Part shown: positions 28,350-37,026 of the stretch, piece after piece
Layout of the letters: every line of letters starts with the position of its first letter
Position numbering within the stretch: the first letter of the stretch is position 1
Origin: Moraxella sp035181385
GTDB taxonomy: Bacteria > Pseudomonadota > Gammaproteobacteria > Pseudomonadales > Moraxellaceae
Length of the DNA stretch: 64,000 bases
Direction of reading: 5' to 3'
Assembly (NCBI RefSeq): GCF_035181385.1
Contig: NZ_JAXCJK010000001.1
Span: 372,001 to 436,000 of the forward strand
Position numbers and translations under genes: made by a program
The notes under the pieces: model-generated
What the model was told of the DNA's origin: nothing
The model's input: only the letters and a program-made list of their open reading frames with translations
Databases searched by the model: none

Positions 28350-29930
28350 TTAAGGGTGATTGGCAGACTTAGTAACATTCGGCACAGGCTGTACCTCTTG
28401 ATTCTTTGGTAATGATGTCTCATTAACCGCTTGTGCCTGTTTTTGCTCATTGGTTGCCAATTTGTTGACAAGCATGGCTTGGCGTTGCTGATTGATGTTG
28501 GCAATTTGTTCGGTGGTCAAAGTTGCACCGCCACCCAATGCTCGATACAGCTCAATTTGACTGAGTATTTTTTGCAATTGTAAATCCAAAATGCTTTGTT
28601 GATTGGTAAATAAAGAACGCTCGGCATCAAGCACATTCAGATAATCGTCCAAACCCGAACGAAATCGTGCATGGGCAATCTGGTAGCTTTGCTGATAATT
28701 TTGTTGTAGCTTATACTGCGATTCTAGTTGCTGACCAAGCGTAGCACGAGATGCCAACACATCATTGACTTCTTTAAAGGCGGTTTGAATGGCTTTTTCA
28801 TAAGAAACAAGTGCATTTTTTTGTGCAATTTGTGCCATCTCATGGTTAGAACGGCGTACACCTGCATCAAAAATTGGTAAATTAATTGCAGGCCCCACCG
28901 ACCAACCAAAGGCAGTAGATTGTAGTAAATTGGTCAGACTAGATGAGCTAAAACCTAAATTGCCAGACAGGCTAATTGACGGAAAATAGGCAGCACGAGC
29001 GACATTGATATTTGCCCCTGCTGCTTTTAAAGTATGCTCAGCTTGCATGATGTCAGGTCGGTAATACAAAAGCTCACTTGGCAGACCTGTACTAAATAAT
29101 GCCTGCGTGGTGATGTGATGCACCGCCATGTCTGGCATCAATTCATTGGGAATTGGCATGCCTAACAGCACTTGCAAAGCATTGCGTGCTTTCAAGATGC
29201 CTGTATCGGCTTGATAAATCACCAATTTTGTTGCCTCTAATGACGCTTCGGCTTGTAGGCTTGGCAAAATAGCATCAATACCAGCCTCAAAACGCTTTTT
29301 GGTAATGCCAAGTGAATGTTCACGAGTTTTTAGCGTCTCAATGGCAAGCTGTCGCTGAGCCAAAGCGTAGCTTAGATTAACATAGCTTTGAGCAATGCTG
29401 GCGATGAGTGAAATTTGTACCGTGTCTTTGGCAGCATTGCTCGCCAAATACTGATGCAAAGCTGCCTCTTTGGCATTAGCAATTTTGCCCCATAAATCCA
29501 GCTCATAACTTGCCATGGCCAGACCCACGCTATAACCAGCACTTGGATTACGGTTTACCTGATTAGGAAGACTTGCTCGGCCAGACACTCCCAATCTTGG
29601 CATAGTGTCAGCAGATTTGATTTGGTACTGTGCCTGAGCATTTTGGATAGCAAGCACAGCTTTTTGCAGGTCTTTATTGTTATTTAGACCAATCTCAATC
29701 AGCGACTTTAATTTATCATCAACATAAAAATCTTGCCAACGCATTGCTGCCAGACTTGGCGTCTCAATGCTACTGACAGTGTCATTATCCAAAACCCGAT
29801 AGGCCGTATCCATTGCCACATTTGGCTTGGCAAGCATGATTTGATTTGACTTAGACATTGTACTGCACGCTGAAACTGCCAATGCCAGCGATGAGAATGC
29901 CAATAAGCGAATTGTGTTAGTTTTTTTCAT
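28350..29930 (-). CDS. oprM: Outer-membrane efflux lipoprotein, TolC/OprM family
   Basis: 526 residues. The N-terminus is a lipoprotein signal with lipobox AVSAC (Cys about 22). Two OEP repeats follow (about 75-265 and 285-465), rich in Ala/Gln/Leu coiled-coil helices that form the periplasmic tunnel; the NRNPSAGYSVGLAMASYELDLWGK beta segment is typical of the NodT subgroup. A Gln/Asn-rich tail of about 50 residues ends the protein. It is the last gene of acrA-acrB-oprM, 18 bp after acrB, and gives the pump its exit channel. Confidence 0.93.
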   Translation of the reverse strand: MKKTNTIRLLAFSSLALAVSACSTMSKSNQIMLAKPNVAMDTAYRVLDNDTVSSIETPSLAAMRWQDFYVDDKLKSLIEIGLNNNKDLQKAVLAIQNAQAQYQIKSADTMPRLGVSGRASLPNQVNRNPSAGYSVGLAMASYELDLWGKIANAKEAALHQYLASNAAKDTVQISLIASIAQSYVNLSYALAQRQLAIETLKTREHSLGITKKRFEAGIDAILPSLQAEASLEATKLVIYQADTGILKARNALQVLLGMPIPNELMPDMAVHHITTQALFSTGLPSELLYYRPDIMQAEHTLKAAGANINVARAAYFPSISLSGNLGFSSSSLTNLLQSTAFGWSVGPAINLPIFDAGVRRSNHEMAQIAQKNALVSYEKAIQTAFKEVNDVLASRATLGQQLESQYKLQQNYQQSYQIAHARFRSGLDDYLNVLDAERSLFTNQQSILDLQLQKILSQIELYRALGGGATLTTEQIANINQQRQAMLVNKLATNEQKQAQAVNETSLPKNQEVQPVPNVTKSANHP

Positions 29931-29948
29931 AAAATCTCCTTGTCTTTA

Positions 29949-32900
29949 TTATTGACCATCAACTTTGGTGGTTTTGATTGGGAATAAAGAACGCACCCAA
30001 ATATAAAACATTGGAATAAATAGCACACCCAAGAAAGTTGCCGCAATCACGCCACCAAGTACGCTTGTACCAACAGCATTTTGACTGCCAGAGCCTGCAC
30101 CCGTAGCGATGGCTAGTGGCACAACACCCATACCAAAGGCAAGTGATGTCATGATGATTGGGCGTAAACGCTGACGAGCAGCCTGCATGACAGCCTGCTT
30201 TAAACCATGCCCTGCTTCTTGTAGCTCTTTGGCAACTTCAACAATCAAGATGGCGTTTTTGGCCGACAGTCCAATCACCGTCAATAGACCAACTTGTAAA
30301 TACACATCATTATCAAGACCACGAAGCCATGTAAAGACAATCGCCCCCAGCACACCCAATGGCACAACAAGCATCACCGAAAACGGAATCAGCCAGCTTT
30401 CATACAATGCTGCCAAACACAAGAACACCACAAAAATAGAAATGGCGTACAATAGCAGTGCTTGCGAGCCTGATTGTTGCTCTTGCAAGGTCAAACCTGT
30501 CCATTCAAAACCAATACCATCAGGCAACTGACTGGCAATTTCCTCCATTGCAGCCACCGCCTCACCATTAGATTTGCCTATCGCTGACGACCCCTGAATG
30601 CCCATACTTGGCAAGCCATTATATCGATTCAAAGTTGGCGGACCATAAGTCCATTCACTTGTTGAGAAGGCATCAAAACCAATCATATTGCCGCTACTAT
30701 TACGCACATACCATTTACCAATGTCCTCAGGTGTGGTGCGTGAGCTTGGCTCACCTTGCATATACACAGATTTTATACGGCCACGATCCACAAAATCGCC
30801 AATCTTGGCCGAGCCCCATGCTGTTGAGATGGTGCGGTTGATATCGCCAATGGACAAGCCATAAGCCAACGCTTGGGCATGATTGACATTCACTTTTAAT
30901 TGCGGTGCATCTTCTTGACCACTTGGACGCACGCCCGCCAAAATCTCTGGCTTTTGTGATGCCATGCCAAGTAGCATATTGCGAGCTTCCAACAGTGCAA
31001 CATGACCCACACCCCCTGTATCTTGAAGCTGAAAATCAAAACCGCTAGAATTACCCAAACCTTGAATAGATGGGGGTGCCAGTGTATAAACATTGGCTTT
31101 GTTGTACTGAGTCATAAAATACCCCATCGCTCTACCAGCCACGCTCTTTGCATCAGAGTTAGGTGCTTTACGCTCACCCCAGTCTTTTAAACGAATGAAC
31201 GCCATGCCAGTATTTTGACCCTGCCCCATAAAGCTAAATCCAGTAATAGTAAATACAGACTCAACATTATCTTTTTCTTGACTGTTAAAATAAGCCTCAA
31301 CATCATCAAGTACCGCTTGGGTGTCTTTGATGGTTGAACCCACGGGGGTTTGTACCACAGTAAATAACACGCCTTGATCTTCATCTGGAACAAACGATGT
31401 TGGCAAACGCATGAACAACAAACCAAGCACCACGATGATCAGTGCATAAATAACCCCAAAAAGCCATTTCGCCTTAAAAGTTTTGCCAATAAAATTTTCA
31501 TACCTAGCACTCATCATACCAAACATACGATTAAACCAACCAAAAAATCCAGTTTGTTGATTGATGCTTTTGGGTGGTTGGCGTTTTAAAATGGTAACGC
31601 ATAACGCAGGGGTAAATATGAGCGCGACAATCGCCGACAAACTCATCGCTGCAATCAAAGTAACGGCAAACTGACGATAAATCACGCCCGTTGAACCACC
31701 CATAAACACCATGGGTACAAAGACTGCTGACAAAATCAAGGCAATACCAATCAATACTTTGCTGATCTCGCCCATTGATTGAATGGTGGCGTCCTTGACC
31801 GACAAGTTAGGATTCTGCGCTAAAATACGCTCAACATTCTCTACAACAACAATCGCATCATCCACCAACAGACCGATAGCAAGCACAAGTGCAAACATGG
31901 TTAAAATATTAATGCTAAAACCCGTCGCATAAAGCACCGCAAATGTTCCCAAAATAACAACAGGCACAGCAAGTGTTGGAATGATGGTCGCACGCCAATT
32001 TTGCAAAAATAAGAACATTACCAAAAAAACCAAGATGATCGCCTCTGCCAATGTCTTGACAACCTGATTGATAGACAAATGCACAAAAGGCGTGGTATCG
32101 TATGGCACAACAGCCGTCAGCCCTTTTGGGTAGTTTTTGGCAAGCTGGTCAAGCCTGTCTTGCACCGCTTGGCGTACCTCCAAGGCATTAGCACCTGAGG
32201 CAAGCATGATCGCCAGACCTGCCGCCTGTTTGCCATTATACAGTGAGTTAAAGCCGTAGCTTTGTGAACCCAATTCAACATTGGCAACATCTTTTAGGCG
32301 AACCTGAGCACCGCCAGCATCAGTTTTGATGAGAATTTCTGCAAACTCCTCGGCACTTTGCAGATAGCTTTGCACCGTAATTGTCGCATTGATCACCTGT
32401 CTTTTTTCATCAGATGGTACTGTCGCCAACTGCCCTGCTGAGACTTGGGCATTTTGTGCAGAAACAGCAGCAATGATGTCAGATGGCATTAATGAATAAG
32501 CACGCAATTTTTCTGGATCAAGCCAGATACGCATTGCGTACTTAGAACCAAAAACATTAACGCCACCCACACCATTGACACGGCTGATTTGCTCAACAAT
32601 GTTTGAGTTAAGATAGTCAGCAATGTCCGTTTTATCCATGCTTCCATCTTCAGAAACATACGCCACAACCATCAAAAATGATGACGACGATTTATTAACC
32701 GTCAAACCCTGTCGCTGTACCACTTCTGGTAATGATGCGGTCGCTGATTGCAGTTTGTTTTGTACTTGTATCTGAGCAACATCTGGATCTGTACCGCTTT
32801 CAAAAGTAATTTGAACCGAGGCCAAGCCTTGTGATGATGAGCTTGATGACATATACATCATGCCATCTAAGCCTGTCATTTGTTGTTCGATGACCTGCGT

Positions 32901-33083
32901 TACTGAGTTTTCTACTGTTTGGGCATCTGCACCTGGATATATGGCACTGACAGTTACAGTTGGTGGTGCAATTTGAGGATACTGGGAGATTGGCAGTTTT
33001 AACACCGCAAGCACGCCAACAAGCATGATTAAGATAGCAATCACCCATGCAAAAATTGGTCGTTTGATAAAATATTTAGACAT
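29949..33083 (-). CDS. acrB: RND multidrug efflux pump, inner-membrane transporter (AcrB type)
   Basis: 1044 residues, the length of HAE1-family pumps. Twelve transmembrane helices are split by two large periplasmic loops after TM1 and TM7. The proton-relay Asp pair is in LAIGLLVDDAIVVVENVER (TM4, about 400-418), and the opening FIKRPIFAWVIAILIMLVGVLAVLKLPISQYP is the usual HAE1 start. It exports drugs and detergents from periplasm and inner membrane through OprM, using the proton gradient. It begins 8 bp after acrA ends. Confidence 0.96.
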   Translation of the reverse strand: MSKYFIKRPIFAWVIAILIMLVGVLAVLKLPISQYPQIAPPTVTVSAIYPGADAQTVENSVTQVIEQQMTGLDGMMYMSSSSSSQGLASVQITFESGTDPDVAQIQVQNKLQSATASLPEVVQRQGLTVNKSSSSFLMVVAYVSEDGSMDKTDIADYLNSNIVEQISRVNGVGGVNVFGSKYAMRIWLDPEKLRAYSLMPSDIIAAVSAQNAQVSAGQLATVPSDEKRQVINATITVQSYLQSAEEFAEILIKTDAGGAQVRLKDVANVELGSQSYGFNSLYNGKQAAGLAIMLASGANALEVRQAVQDRLDQLAKNYPKGLTAVVPYDTTPFVHLSINQVVKTLAEAIILVFLVMFLFLQNWRATIIPTLAVPVVILGTFAVLYATGFSINILTMFALVLAIGLLVDDAIVVVENVERILAQNPNLSVKDATIQSMGEISKVLIGIALILSAVFVPMVFMGGSTGVIYRQFAVTLIAAMSLSAIVALIFTPALCVTILKRQPPKSINQQTGFFGWFNRMFGMMSARYENFIGKTFKAKWLFGVIYALIIVVLGLLFMRLPTSFVPDEDQGVLFTVVQTPVGSTIKDTQAVLDDVEAYFNSQEKDNVESVFTITGFSFMGQGQNTGMAFIRLKDWGERKAPNSDAKSVAGRAMGYFMTQYNKANVYTLAPPSIQGLGNSSGFDFQLQDTGGVGHVALLEARNMLLGMASQKPEILAGVRPSGQEDAPQLKVNVNHAQALAYGLSIGDINRTISTAWGSAKIGDFVDRGRIKSVYMQGEPSSRTTPEDIGKWYVRNSSGNMIGFDAFSTSEWTYGPPTLNRYNGLPSMGIQGSSAIGKSNGEAVAAMEEIASQLPDGIGFEWTGLTLQEQQSGSQALLLYAISIFVVFLCLAALYESWLIPFSVMLVVPLGVLGAIVFTWLRGLDNDVYLQVGLLTVIGLSAKNAILIVEVAKELQEAGHGLKQAVMQAARQRLRPIIMTSLAFGMGVVPLAIATGAGSGSQNAVGTSVLGGVIAATFLGVLFIPMFYIWVRSLFPIKTTKVDGQ

Positions 33084-33091
33084 AAATGCTC

Positions 33092-34516
33092 CTATTTTTT
33101 CTTAGGCGCATCAACAGCGTCTTTCATCGGTTCGTCAGTTTGTCTTTTTTGATCCAAGGTAGGTGCCATCACACTATTTTGACCTTGAGGGTTTGCTTGC
33201 ATCATTGTACTTTGTAAAGCAGTTGGGGTGTTGGCATTTTGTCCAGATGGTAGGTATGGACGAGTCTCAACCACTTGATCTGGACGAACTTTTGCCCCAC
33301 CAACAATCACAACCGTATCTCCGTCTTGCAAGCCATCAGTAACAACCCATTGTCCATTAAATGTACCCGCTGTTGTTATCGCACGGACTTCAATTTTCTT
33401 TTGGGCATTAACAACATACGCTTGCATTTCGCCTTTTGGCGTACGAATGATGGCACTTTGTGGTAATAGTGCAGCATTACTGACAGCAGACTGTGCTAAG
33501 TTAGCATTGACATACATTCCTGGAATGAGCACGCCATCTGGATTTGGAAATACTGCACGAATTTTAACCGTACCTGTAGCCTCATCAATACTGACATCAG
33601 ACAGTATGAGATGACCGATGATTGGATAAGCCTGACCATCTTCTAAGATGATTTGAACCTCAGGACCACCCTCAACCGCCCTACCTTCGGTGATTTGCTG
33701 GCGTAGGCGAAGCAACTCAGAAGATGATTGACTGATGTCCACATAAACATAATCGGTGCGAGAGATGGTTGCCAATGCATTACTCTGATTGGCAGAAACT
33801 AATGCACCACCAGTTACCGCAGAAATGCCAATCCGACCACTGATTGGTGCCTTAACAATGGTACGACTATAATCCAATTCGCTTGCACCTAGGCTGGCTC
33901 TTGCACTGTTAATGGCAGCATCTGCACTGTTAATACTTGCGTTAGCCTGAGCGACGGTCGCTTTTGCCGCCTCAACATTAGCTTCCGCGGTACGCAACGA
34001 GGTTATGGCTTGGTCGTAAGATTGCTGAGAAATCGCATTCACCTCCACCAACCCTTGAAGCCTTGCCAAATCAGCTTTTGCCTGAGCTAAAACCGCTTGT
34101 TGTGCCATCAAGGTTGCTTGTGCTTGTGAATACACAGCACGAGCATTTTGAGCGGCTGCCTGAGCACTGGCAACCGATGCCCTGCCCGACTCAATGGCAC
34201 TGACATAACTGTCTGTATTGATGCGGTAAAGTGGCTGGCCTGCACGCACAAAACTGCCTTCATGAAATAACACTTCATCAATAATACCCGTAACCTGCGG
34301 GCGTACTTCAGAAGTCTCAACAGCAGTCACTCGACCAGAAAATGTCTTATTAACAGGAATAACACCCAAAGCTACTTTTTGTACATCAACAACCACTGAT
34401 GGCATTTGCTGATGAGCCACCTCCTGTTTTGCTTGGTCAGACTGACCACAAGCTGTCATCAACGCCATACCAGCAAATATTGCAACAATCGTTACTACAC
34501 GCAAGTTTTGTTTCAT
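33092..34516 (-). CDS. acrA: RND efflux periplasmic adaptor (AcrA type)
   Basis: About 474 residues. A lipoprotein signal ends in LMTAC (Cys about 23). The lipoyl half-motifs, the long alpha-hairpin (about 100-200, Ala/Gln-rich) and beta-barrel domains follow in the membrane-fusion-protein order. The Gln/Pro/Asn-rich tail (about 400-474) is longer than in AcrA of E. coli. The ATG at 34516 is chosen because AAGG lies 7 bases upstream and it places the signal peptide at the N-terminus; ATG codons at 34546 and 34543 have no such signal. Confidence 0.93.
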   Translation of the reverse strand: MKQNLRVVTIVAIFAGMALMTACGQSDQAKQEVAHQQMPSVVVDVQKVALGVIPVNKTFSGRVTAVETSEVRPQVTGIIDEVLFHEGSFVRAGQPLYRINTDSYVSAIESGRASVASAQAAAQNARAVYSQAQATLMAQQAVLAQAKADLARLQGLVEVNAISQQSYDQAITSLRTAEANVEAAKATVAQANASINSADAAINSARASLGASELDYSRTIVKAPISGRIGISAVTGGALVSANQSNALATISRTDYVYVDISQSSSELLRLRQQITEGRAVEGGPEVQIILEDGQAYPIIGHLILSDVSIDEATGTVKIRAVFPNPDGVLIPGMYVNANLAQSAVSNAALLPQSAIIRTPKGEMQAYVVNAQKKIEVRAITTAGTFNGQWVVTDGLQDGDTVVIVGGAKVRPDQVVETRPYLPSGQNANTPTALQSTMMQANPQGQNSVMAPTLDQKRQTDEPMKDAVDAPKKK

Positions 34517-34546
34517 AAACACCTTATTTTTTAGTTCATTCATCAC

Positions 34547-34852
34547 ATTTATTAATAAAAAGCTTAATTAACTGGTTTTAATTTTATTAATATAGTTTTA
34601 CGGCTTTGGTTTTTAATTGGTTACAAAATGATCACCGCAAGTAAGTAAGCAGAAAAGCAAAACCCTAAAACCACGCAAAACCCTTAGTTATTATACTTTA
34701 AAAAATACACAAAATTTGAATTTTATTTAGTTTTTAGCCAAAAATCCATGTTGTATTTTTAGCCAAAATGTGTACAAAACAGATATTTTTTGATTGGCTT
34801 TAGGTAAAATTTGGCAATTTGTATCGAATTTTAATTTTTTTAATAAAACTAC
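34547..34852. other. Upstream region of the acrAB-oprM operon
   Basis: About 300 AT-rich bases between acrA (minus) and the tRNA promoter (plus), with no coding frame. A 13-base direct repeat TTTTTAGCCAAAA occurs at 34731-34743 and 34756-34768, start to start 25 bp apart, about 220-250 bp upstream of the acrA ATG. It could be an operator or a chance AT-rich repeat. No regulator gene (AcrR type) is adjacent. Confidence 0.4.
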
Positions 34853-34880
34853 TTGCATTTTTGAAAAAAAATGCTAGAAT
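34853..34880 (+). promoter_or_regulatory. Promoter of the tRNA-Cys/tRNA-Leu operon
   Basis: TTGCAT (34853-34858) and an extended -10 TGCTAGAAT (hexamer 34875-34880) with 16-bp spacing. The first tRNA base is at 34897, so the leader is only about ten bases. Confidence 0.7.
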
Positions 34881-34896
34881 ATCGCCTTATTAAACA

Positions 34897-34970
34897 GGCT
34901 GGATGGCAGAGTGGTCATGCAGCGGACTGCAACTCCGTGTACGCCGGTTCGATTCCGACTCCAGCCTCCA
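34897..34970 (+). tRNA. tRNA-Cys (GCA)
   Basis: 74 bases with CCA encoded. The acceptor stem GGCTGGA / TCCAGCC pairs perfectly, and the anticodon stem GCGGA / TCCGT closes the loop CTGCAAC with anticodon GCA. The T-loop is GGTTCGATTCC. tRNA-Leu follows 19 bp later, the same Cys-Leu(UAA) order as cysT-leuZ in E. coli, but no tRNA-Gly precedes it here. Confidence 0.97.
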
Positions 34971-34989
34971 TAATTTTTTAAGACCATCT

Positions 34990-35076
34990 GCCCGGGTGGT
35001 GAAATTGGTAGACACAAGGGATTTAAAATCCCTCGCTCTTACGAGCGTGCCGGTTCGAGTCCGGCTCCGGGCACCA
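34990..35076 (+). tRNA. tRNA-Leu (TAA)
   Basis: 87 bases with CCA encoded and the long class II variable arm (TCGCTCTTACGAGCGT region). The acceptor stem GCCCGGG / CTCCGGGC is paired, and the anticodon loop TTTAAAA gives anticodon TAA. It marks the left edge of the prophage remnant. Confidence 0.97.
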
Positions 35077-35088
35077 TTATTTTGCTTT

Positions 35089-35114
35089 AAACCCCTGATT
35101 ATTCAGGGTTTTTT
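35089..35114 (+). terminator. Intrinsic terminator of the tRNA operon
   Basis: The stem CCCTGA / TCAGGG with a TTAT loop, flanked by AAA and a run of six T, begins 13 bp after the tRNA-Leu 3' end. Confidence 0.75.
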
Positions 35115-35137
35115 GTTGTCTCAACGGTTACAATTAA

Positions 35138-35266
35138 TCACCAAGACAAAGGTCGCACCTTGTCCTTATCCGCCAACTTCTCCCACACTTGTTCATTGAC
35201 AGTGATTTGGCTGTTTTGATAATAAGCATTAAATCCACCCTCTTTGACAAAGTTTAATGTCAGAGC
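35138..35266 (-). pseudogene. 3' fragment of an unidentified gene (phage remnant)
   Basis: On the minus strand a frame without a start codon reads ...LNFVKEGGFNAYYQ and ends ...KVRPLSW before a TGA at 35138-35140. An upstream in-frame TAA near 35270 cuts it off. The composition is coding-like (Tyr, Trp and charged residues in a natural mix), so it is probably the tail of a lost gene. The family is not recognised. Confidence 0.4.
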
Positions 35267-35376
35267 TGACCTTTAAGCTGGAATTTGTTAAAGCCACAAG
35301 CGAATCTCGTCAGTTTAAGGGGATCATCTCAAAGCTTGCCTTGGATAACGAAGACACGCAAGAAAAAACTGCGTAA
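35257..35376 (+). pseudogene. Short 5' fragment of an unidentified gene (phage remnant)
   Basis: ATG at 35257 opens a 39-residue frame on the plus strand starting MSELTFKLEFVKATSES and stopping at TAA 35374. The pattern (short beta start, basic helix) looks like a truncated N-terminus of a phage protein. It overlaps the minus-strand fragment by ten bases, so the two were joined by deletion or rearrangement. Function not recognised. Confidence 0.35.
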
Positions 35377-35425
35377 AACAGGCACCATCTCCATCACAGG
35401 CGATGTGACGGTGATTGGTGGCTGA
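35363..35425 (+). pseudogene. Short 3' fragment resembling a phage tail/baseplate protein end
   Basis: In another frame the bases before the TGA at 35423-35425 read KTGTISITGDVTVIGG. The beta-strand repeat TISITGDVTV is like the C-terminal beta-helix of phage baseplate or spike proteins. The call rests on this short motif only. Confidence 0.3.
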
Positions 35426-35437
35426 TTCTACCTAAAA

Positions 35438-35471
35438 CAAAACCCCAAACTCTGCAAAGTTTGGGGTTTTG
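35438..35471. terminator. Bidirectional intrinsic terminator in the prophage remnant
   Basis: A perfect 14-bp stem CAAAACCCCAAACT / AGTTTGGGGTTTTG with a 6-nt loop. It probably ended the phage fragment transcript. Confidence 0.85.
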
Positions 35472-35477
35472 CTTATT

Positions 35478-35506
35478 AAAAACCCCACCTTGTAAAGTGG
35501 GTTTTT
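35478..35506 (-). terminator. Intrinsic terminator after the lipoprotein gene
   Basis: A hairpin AAAAACCCCAC / GTGGGTTTTT (one bulged C) lies 14 bp past the stop of the minus-strand lipoprotein gene, and the minus strand ends in a T run. Confidence 0.75.
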
Positions 35507-35519
35507 AAAAAATTTAAAA

Positions 35520-36203
35520 TTAATTTGTATTGAAATTTTTAATAACTTTATAAGTAATTGTTTGGTTATTAGCATCTATAACTTCAAGCAACGCTCCTTT
35601 ATAACCAATCTGCTTTGATTCTGATAAATCGTACTCAACATCATTATTAAATGCAGGGCGAGCCATATCGCTACTAAACTCACGATAAGCAATATTGATT
35701 TTATTGCCGACCTTGCCATTATAAATCAAGGTCTGTTGGAAACTATTGCTGTTTGCCGTCACCCAGTTTTTCTTTTCAAAATTTATTCCTGCACGACAAT
35801 TTACAGCACCACCCATCAAATTAACAGCACAAACAGAATTATCTGATTTTTTGATTGCAAAACCTGTGGGAATTTCCATGTTTAACACATCTAAGTATTT
35901 ACCTGCCCCAGAATCATTAGTCTGGCGGTAAAACTCATGCTCGCCATCTTCACTATGCTTGGCAAAATAGCCTTGACGAATAACTGAGCCTAATATAAAT
36001 TTCTGGTCTGTCGCAAAATAGACGGCTTGGCGTTCTGTCATTAACCCTTGTACCAACAATTTATCGCCAATATTTGCAGTATTGGTGCTATTTATTGGGG
36101 GTTCACTAATTTTTTGTTGTGTTGGTTGGTATATAGTTTTTGGTGTAGAAGCACAACCAGTTATCGCCAAACACAATATAGCTAAGAAAGTAAAATTTTT
36201 CAC
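35520..36203 (-). CDS. Hypothetical lipoprotein inside the prophage remnant
   Basis: About 227 residues from a GTG start. The signal KNFTFLAILCLAITGC carries a clear lipobox (Cys about 17), so the product is lipid-anchored in the envelope. The mature part begins with a Thr/Pro/Gln-rich linker (about 18-45), then an unrecognised domain with two central Cys (in NSVCAVNLMGGAVNCRA) that could form a disulfide. It stands where tape measure and tail-tip genes would be expected, with its own terminator and a weak promoter (minus-strand TATAGT at 36234-36239), like a lysogenic-conversion 'moron'. Function unknown. Confidence 0.65.
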   Translation of the reverse strand: MKNFTFLAILCLAITGCASTPKTIYQPTQQKISEPPINSTNTANIGDKLLVQGLMTERQAVYFATDQKFILGSVIRQGYFAKHSEDGEHEFYRQTNDSGAGKYLDVLNMEIPTGFAIKKSDNSVCAVNLMGGAVNCRAGINFEKKNWVTANSNSFQQTLIYNGKVGNKINIAYREFSSDMARPAFNNDVEYDLSESKQIGYKGALLEVIDANNQTITYKVIKNFNTN

Positions 36204-36275
36204 AACACATATCCATTTAGTTAAAAAAACTTTACTATACACCAACAAAAACCAAATAATTGTAAAATTATGTAA

Positions 36276-37015
36276 CTAATTATCTTTGTCTTGCAATTTC
36301 CCCCACGCATCAAGCCAAATATCATCAAGGGCGAACACCGCGGCATCAAGCAACCATCTAGGCACATAGTAGCGATAATGTTCGCATACATCGCTAATAT
36401 CCCGTACACTCAAGGGTAATGCTATGCCGTCAATATAGCGCCTTTGCCTGTTAGCTAACACAAATATCTGTATGCAATTATCACTGATTAAATCGCCCGC
36501 CACTTCATTTGGCAATGCCATGCCAAGTCGCTTGTAAATCTCTTTTCGCTTGGCGTTTAGCTTTACTTCTTGGGTTTGCCACTTGTAGCGGTCGATGGCT
36601 TTTTTACGACTTCAGCCGTCATCTTTTTGTATTCAAGGCGACCAACGAAGAAAGCACCTAGAACAGCATCAACTAATTCGCCACGTTCTTTAGGTGGCAG
36701 GCTATTGATTAGCAAGATGAAGTTATCACCGTTGATAGGTAGTGGTTTATCGTCTGAATCGACCACATTCCATTTATCGATAGCGTATTCTCCAACAATG
36801 AATAGCCATGTTGTGTCTTTTGATAACCCTTGATTGTTCCGTCTTAAATCATCTAGTGCGAGGCGCTCAATGTTCGGAGTTTGCATCTTATCGATGGCAC
36901 TTTCTAACGCCTCATCCCTTTCAAGTTTGATTGTTAATTCAATGCCGCCAATGCTTACCTCTTTTGTAATCTTTTCAAGGTTGGGTTTTTTCAAAATATC
37001 TAGTTTAAAAGTCAT
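36276..37015 (-). CDS. Tail assembly chaperone GT fusion made by -1 frameshift
   Basis: The gene for the small chaperone (36563-37015) contains A AAA AAG in its codons 138-139 (36605-36599). After a -1 slip, translation continues in a frame open through 26 further codons and then through the 81-residue segment starting MALPNEVAGDL, ending at 36276, for a 246-residue product. This matches lambda gpG/gpGT, where a few percent of ribosomes shift. The T part carries the conserved aromatic/acidic end (YYVPRWLLDAAVF ... DIWLDAWGK). The ATG at 36521 has no ribosome-binding site, so the T segment is not an independent gene. Confidence 0.75.
36563..37015 (-). CDS. Phage tail assembly chaperone (gpG-like)
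   Basis: 150 residues, close to lambda gpG (140). It is the zero-frame product that helps wrap the tape measure protein during tail assembly. It is soluble and largely helical, with an acidic/basic mix and a Lys/Ser/Thr-rich C-terminus after the slip site. AAGGA lies 6 bases before the ATG. It follows the tail tube gene on the minus strand, as in lambdoid phages, but the tape measure gene that should come next is absent. Confidence 0.78.
   Translation of the reverse strand: MTFKLDILKKPNLEKITKEVSIGGIELTIKLERDEALESAIDKMQTPNIERLALDDLRRNNQGLSKDTTWLFIVGEYAIDKWNVVDSDDKPLPINGDNFILLINSLPPKERGELVDAVLGAFFVGRLEYKKMTAEVVKKPSTATSGKPKK
36599..36605 (-). promoter_or_regulatory. Programmed -1 frameshift slippery heptamer
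   Basis: On the minus strand the bases read A AAA AAG in the zero frame of the chaperone gene (codons AAA 138 and AAG 139). This is the most efficient E. coli -1 slippery site class. The -1 frame is open from here to 36276. The zero-frame stop comes 11 codons later, so shifting extends the product from 150 to 246 residues. Confidence 0.78.
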
Positions 37016-37026
37016 TTTGTTGATCC

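Noticed and set aside
34903..35199. A 98-residue open frame crossing the two tRNA genes
   Set aside because: It overlaps two perfectly folded tRNA genes and their terminator, so it is a chance frame.
36276..36521. An independent 81-residue gene downstream of the tail chaperone
   Set aside because: No ribosome-binding site, and the frame is open upstream to the slippery heptamer; it is better seen as the T part of the frameshift product.
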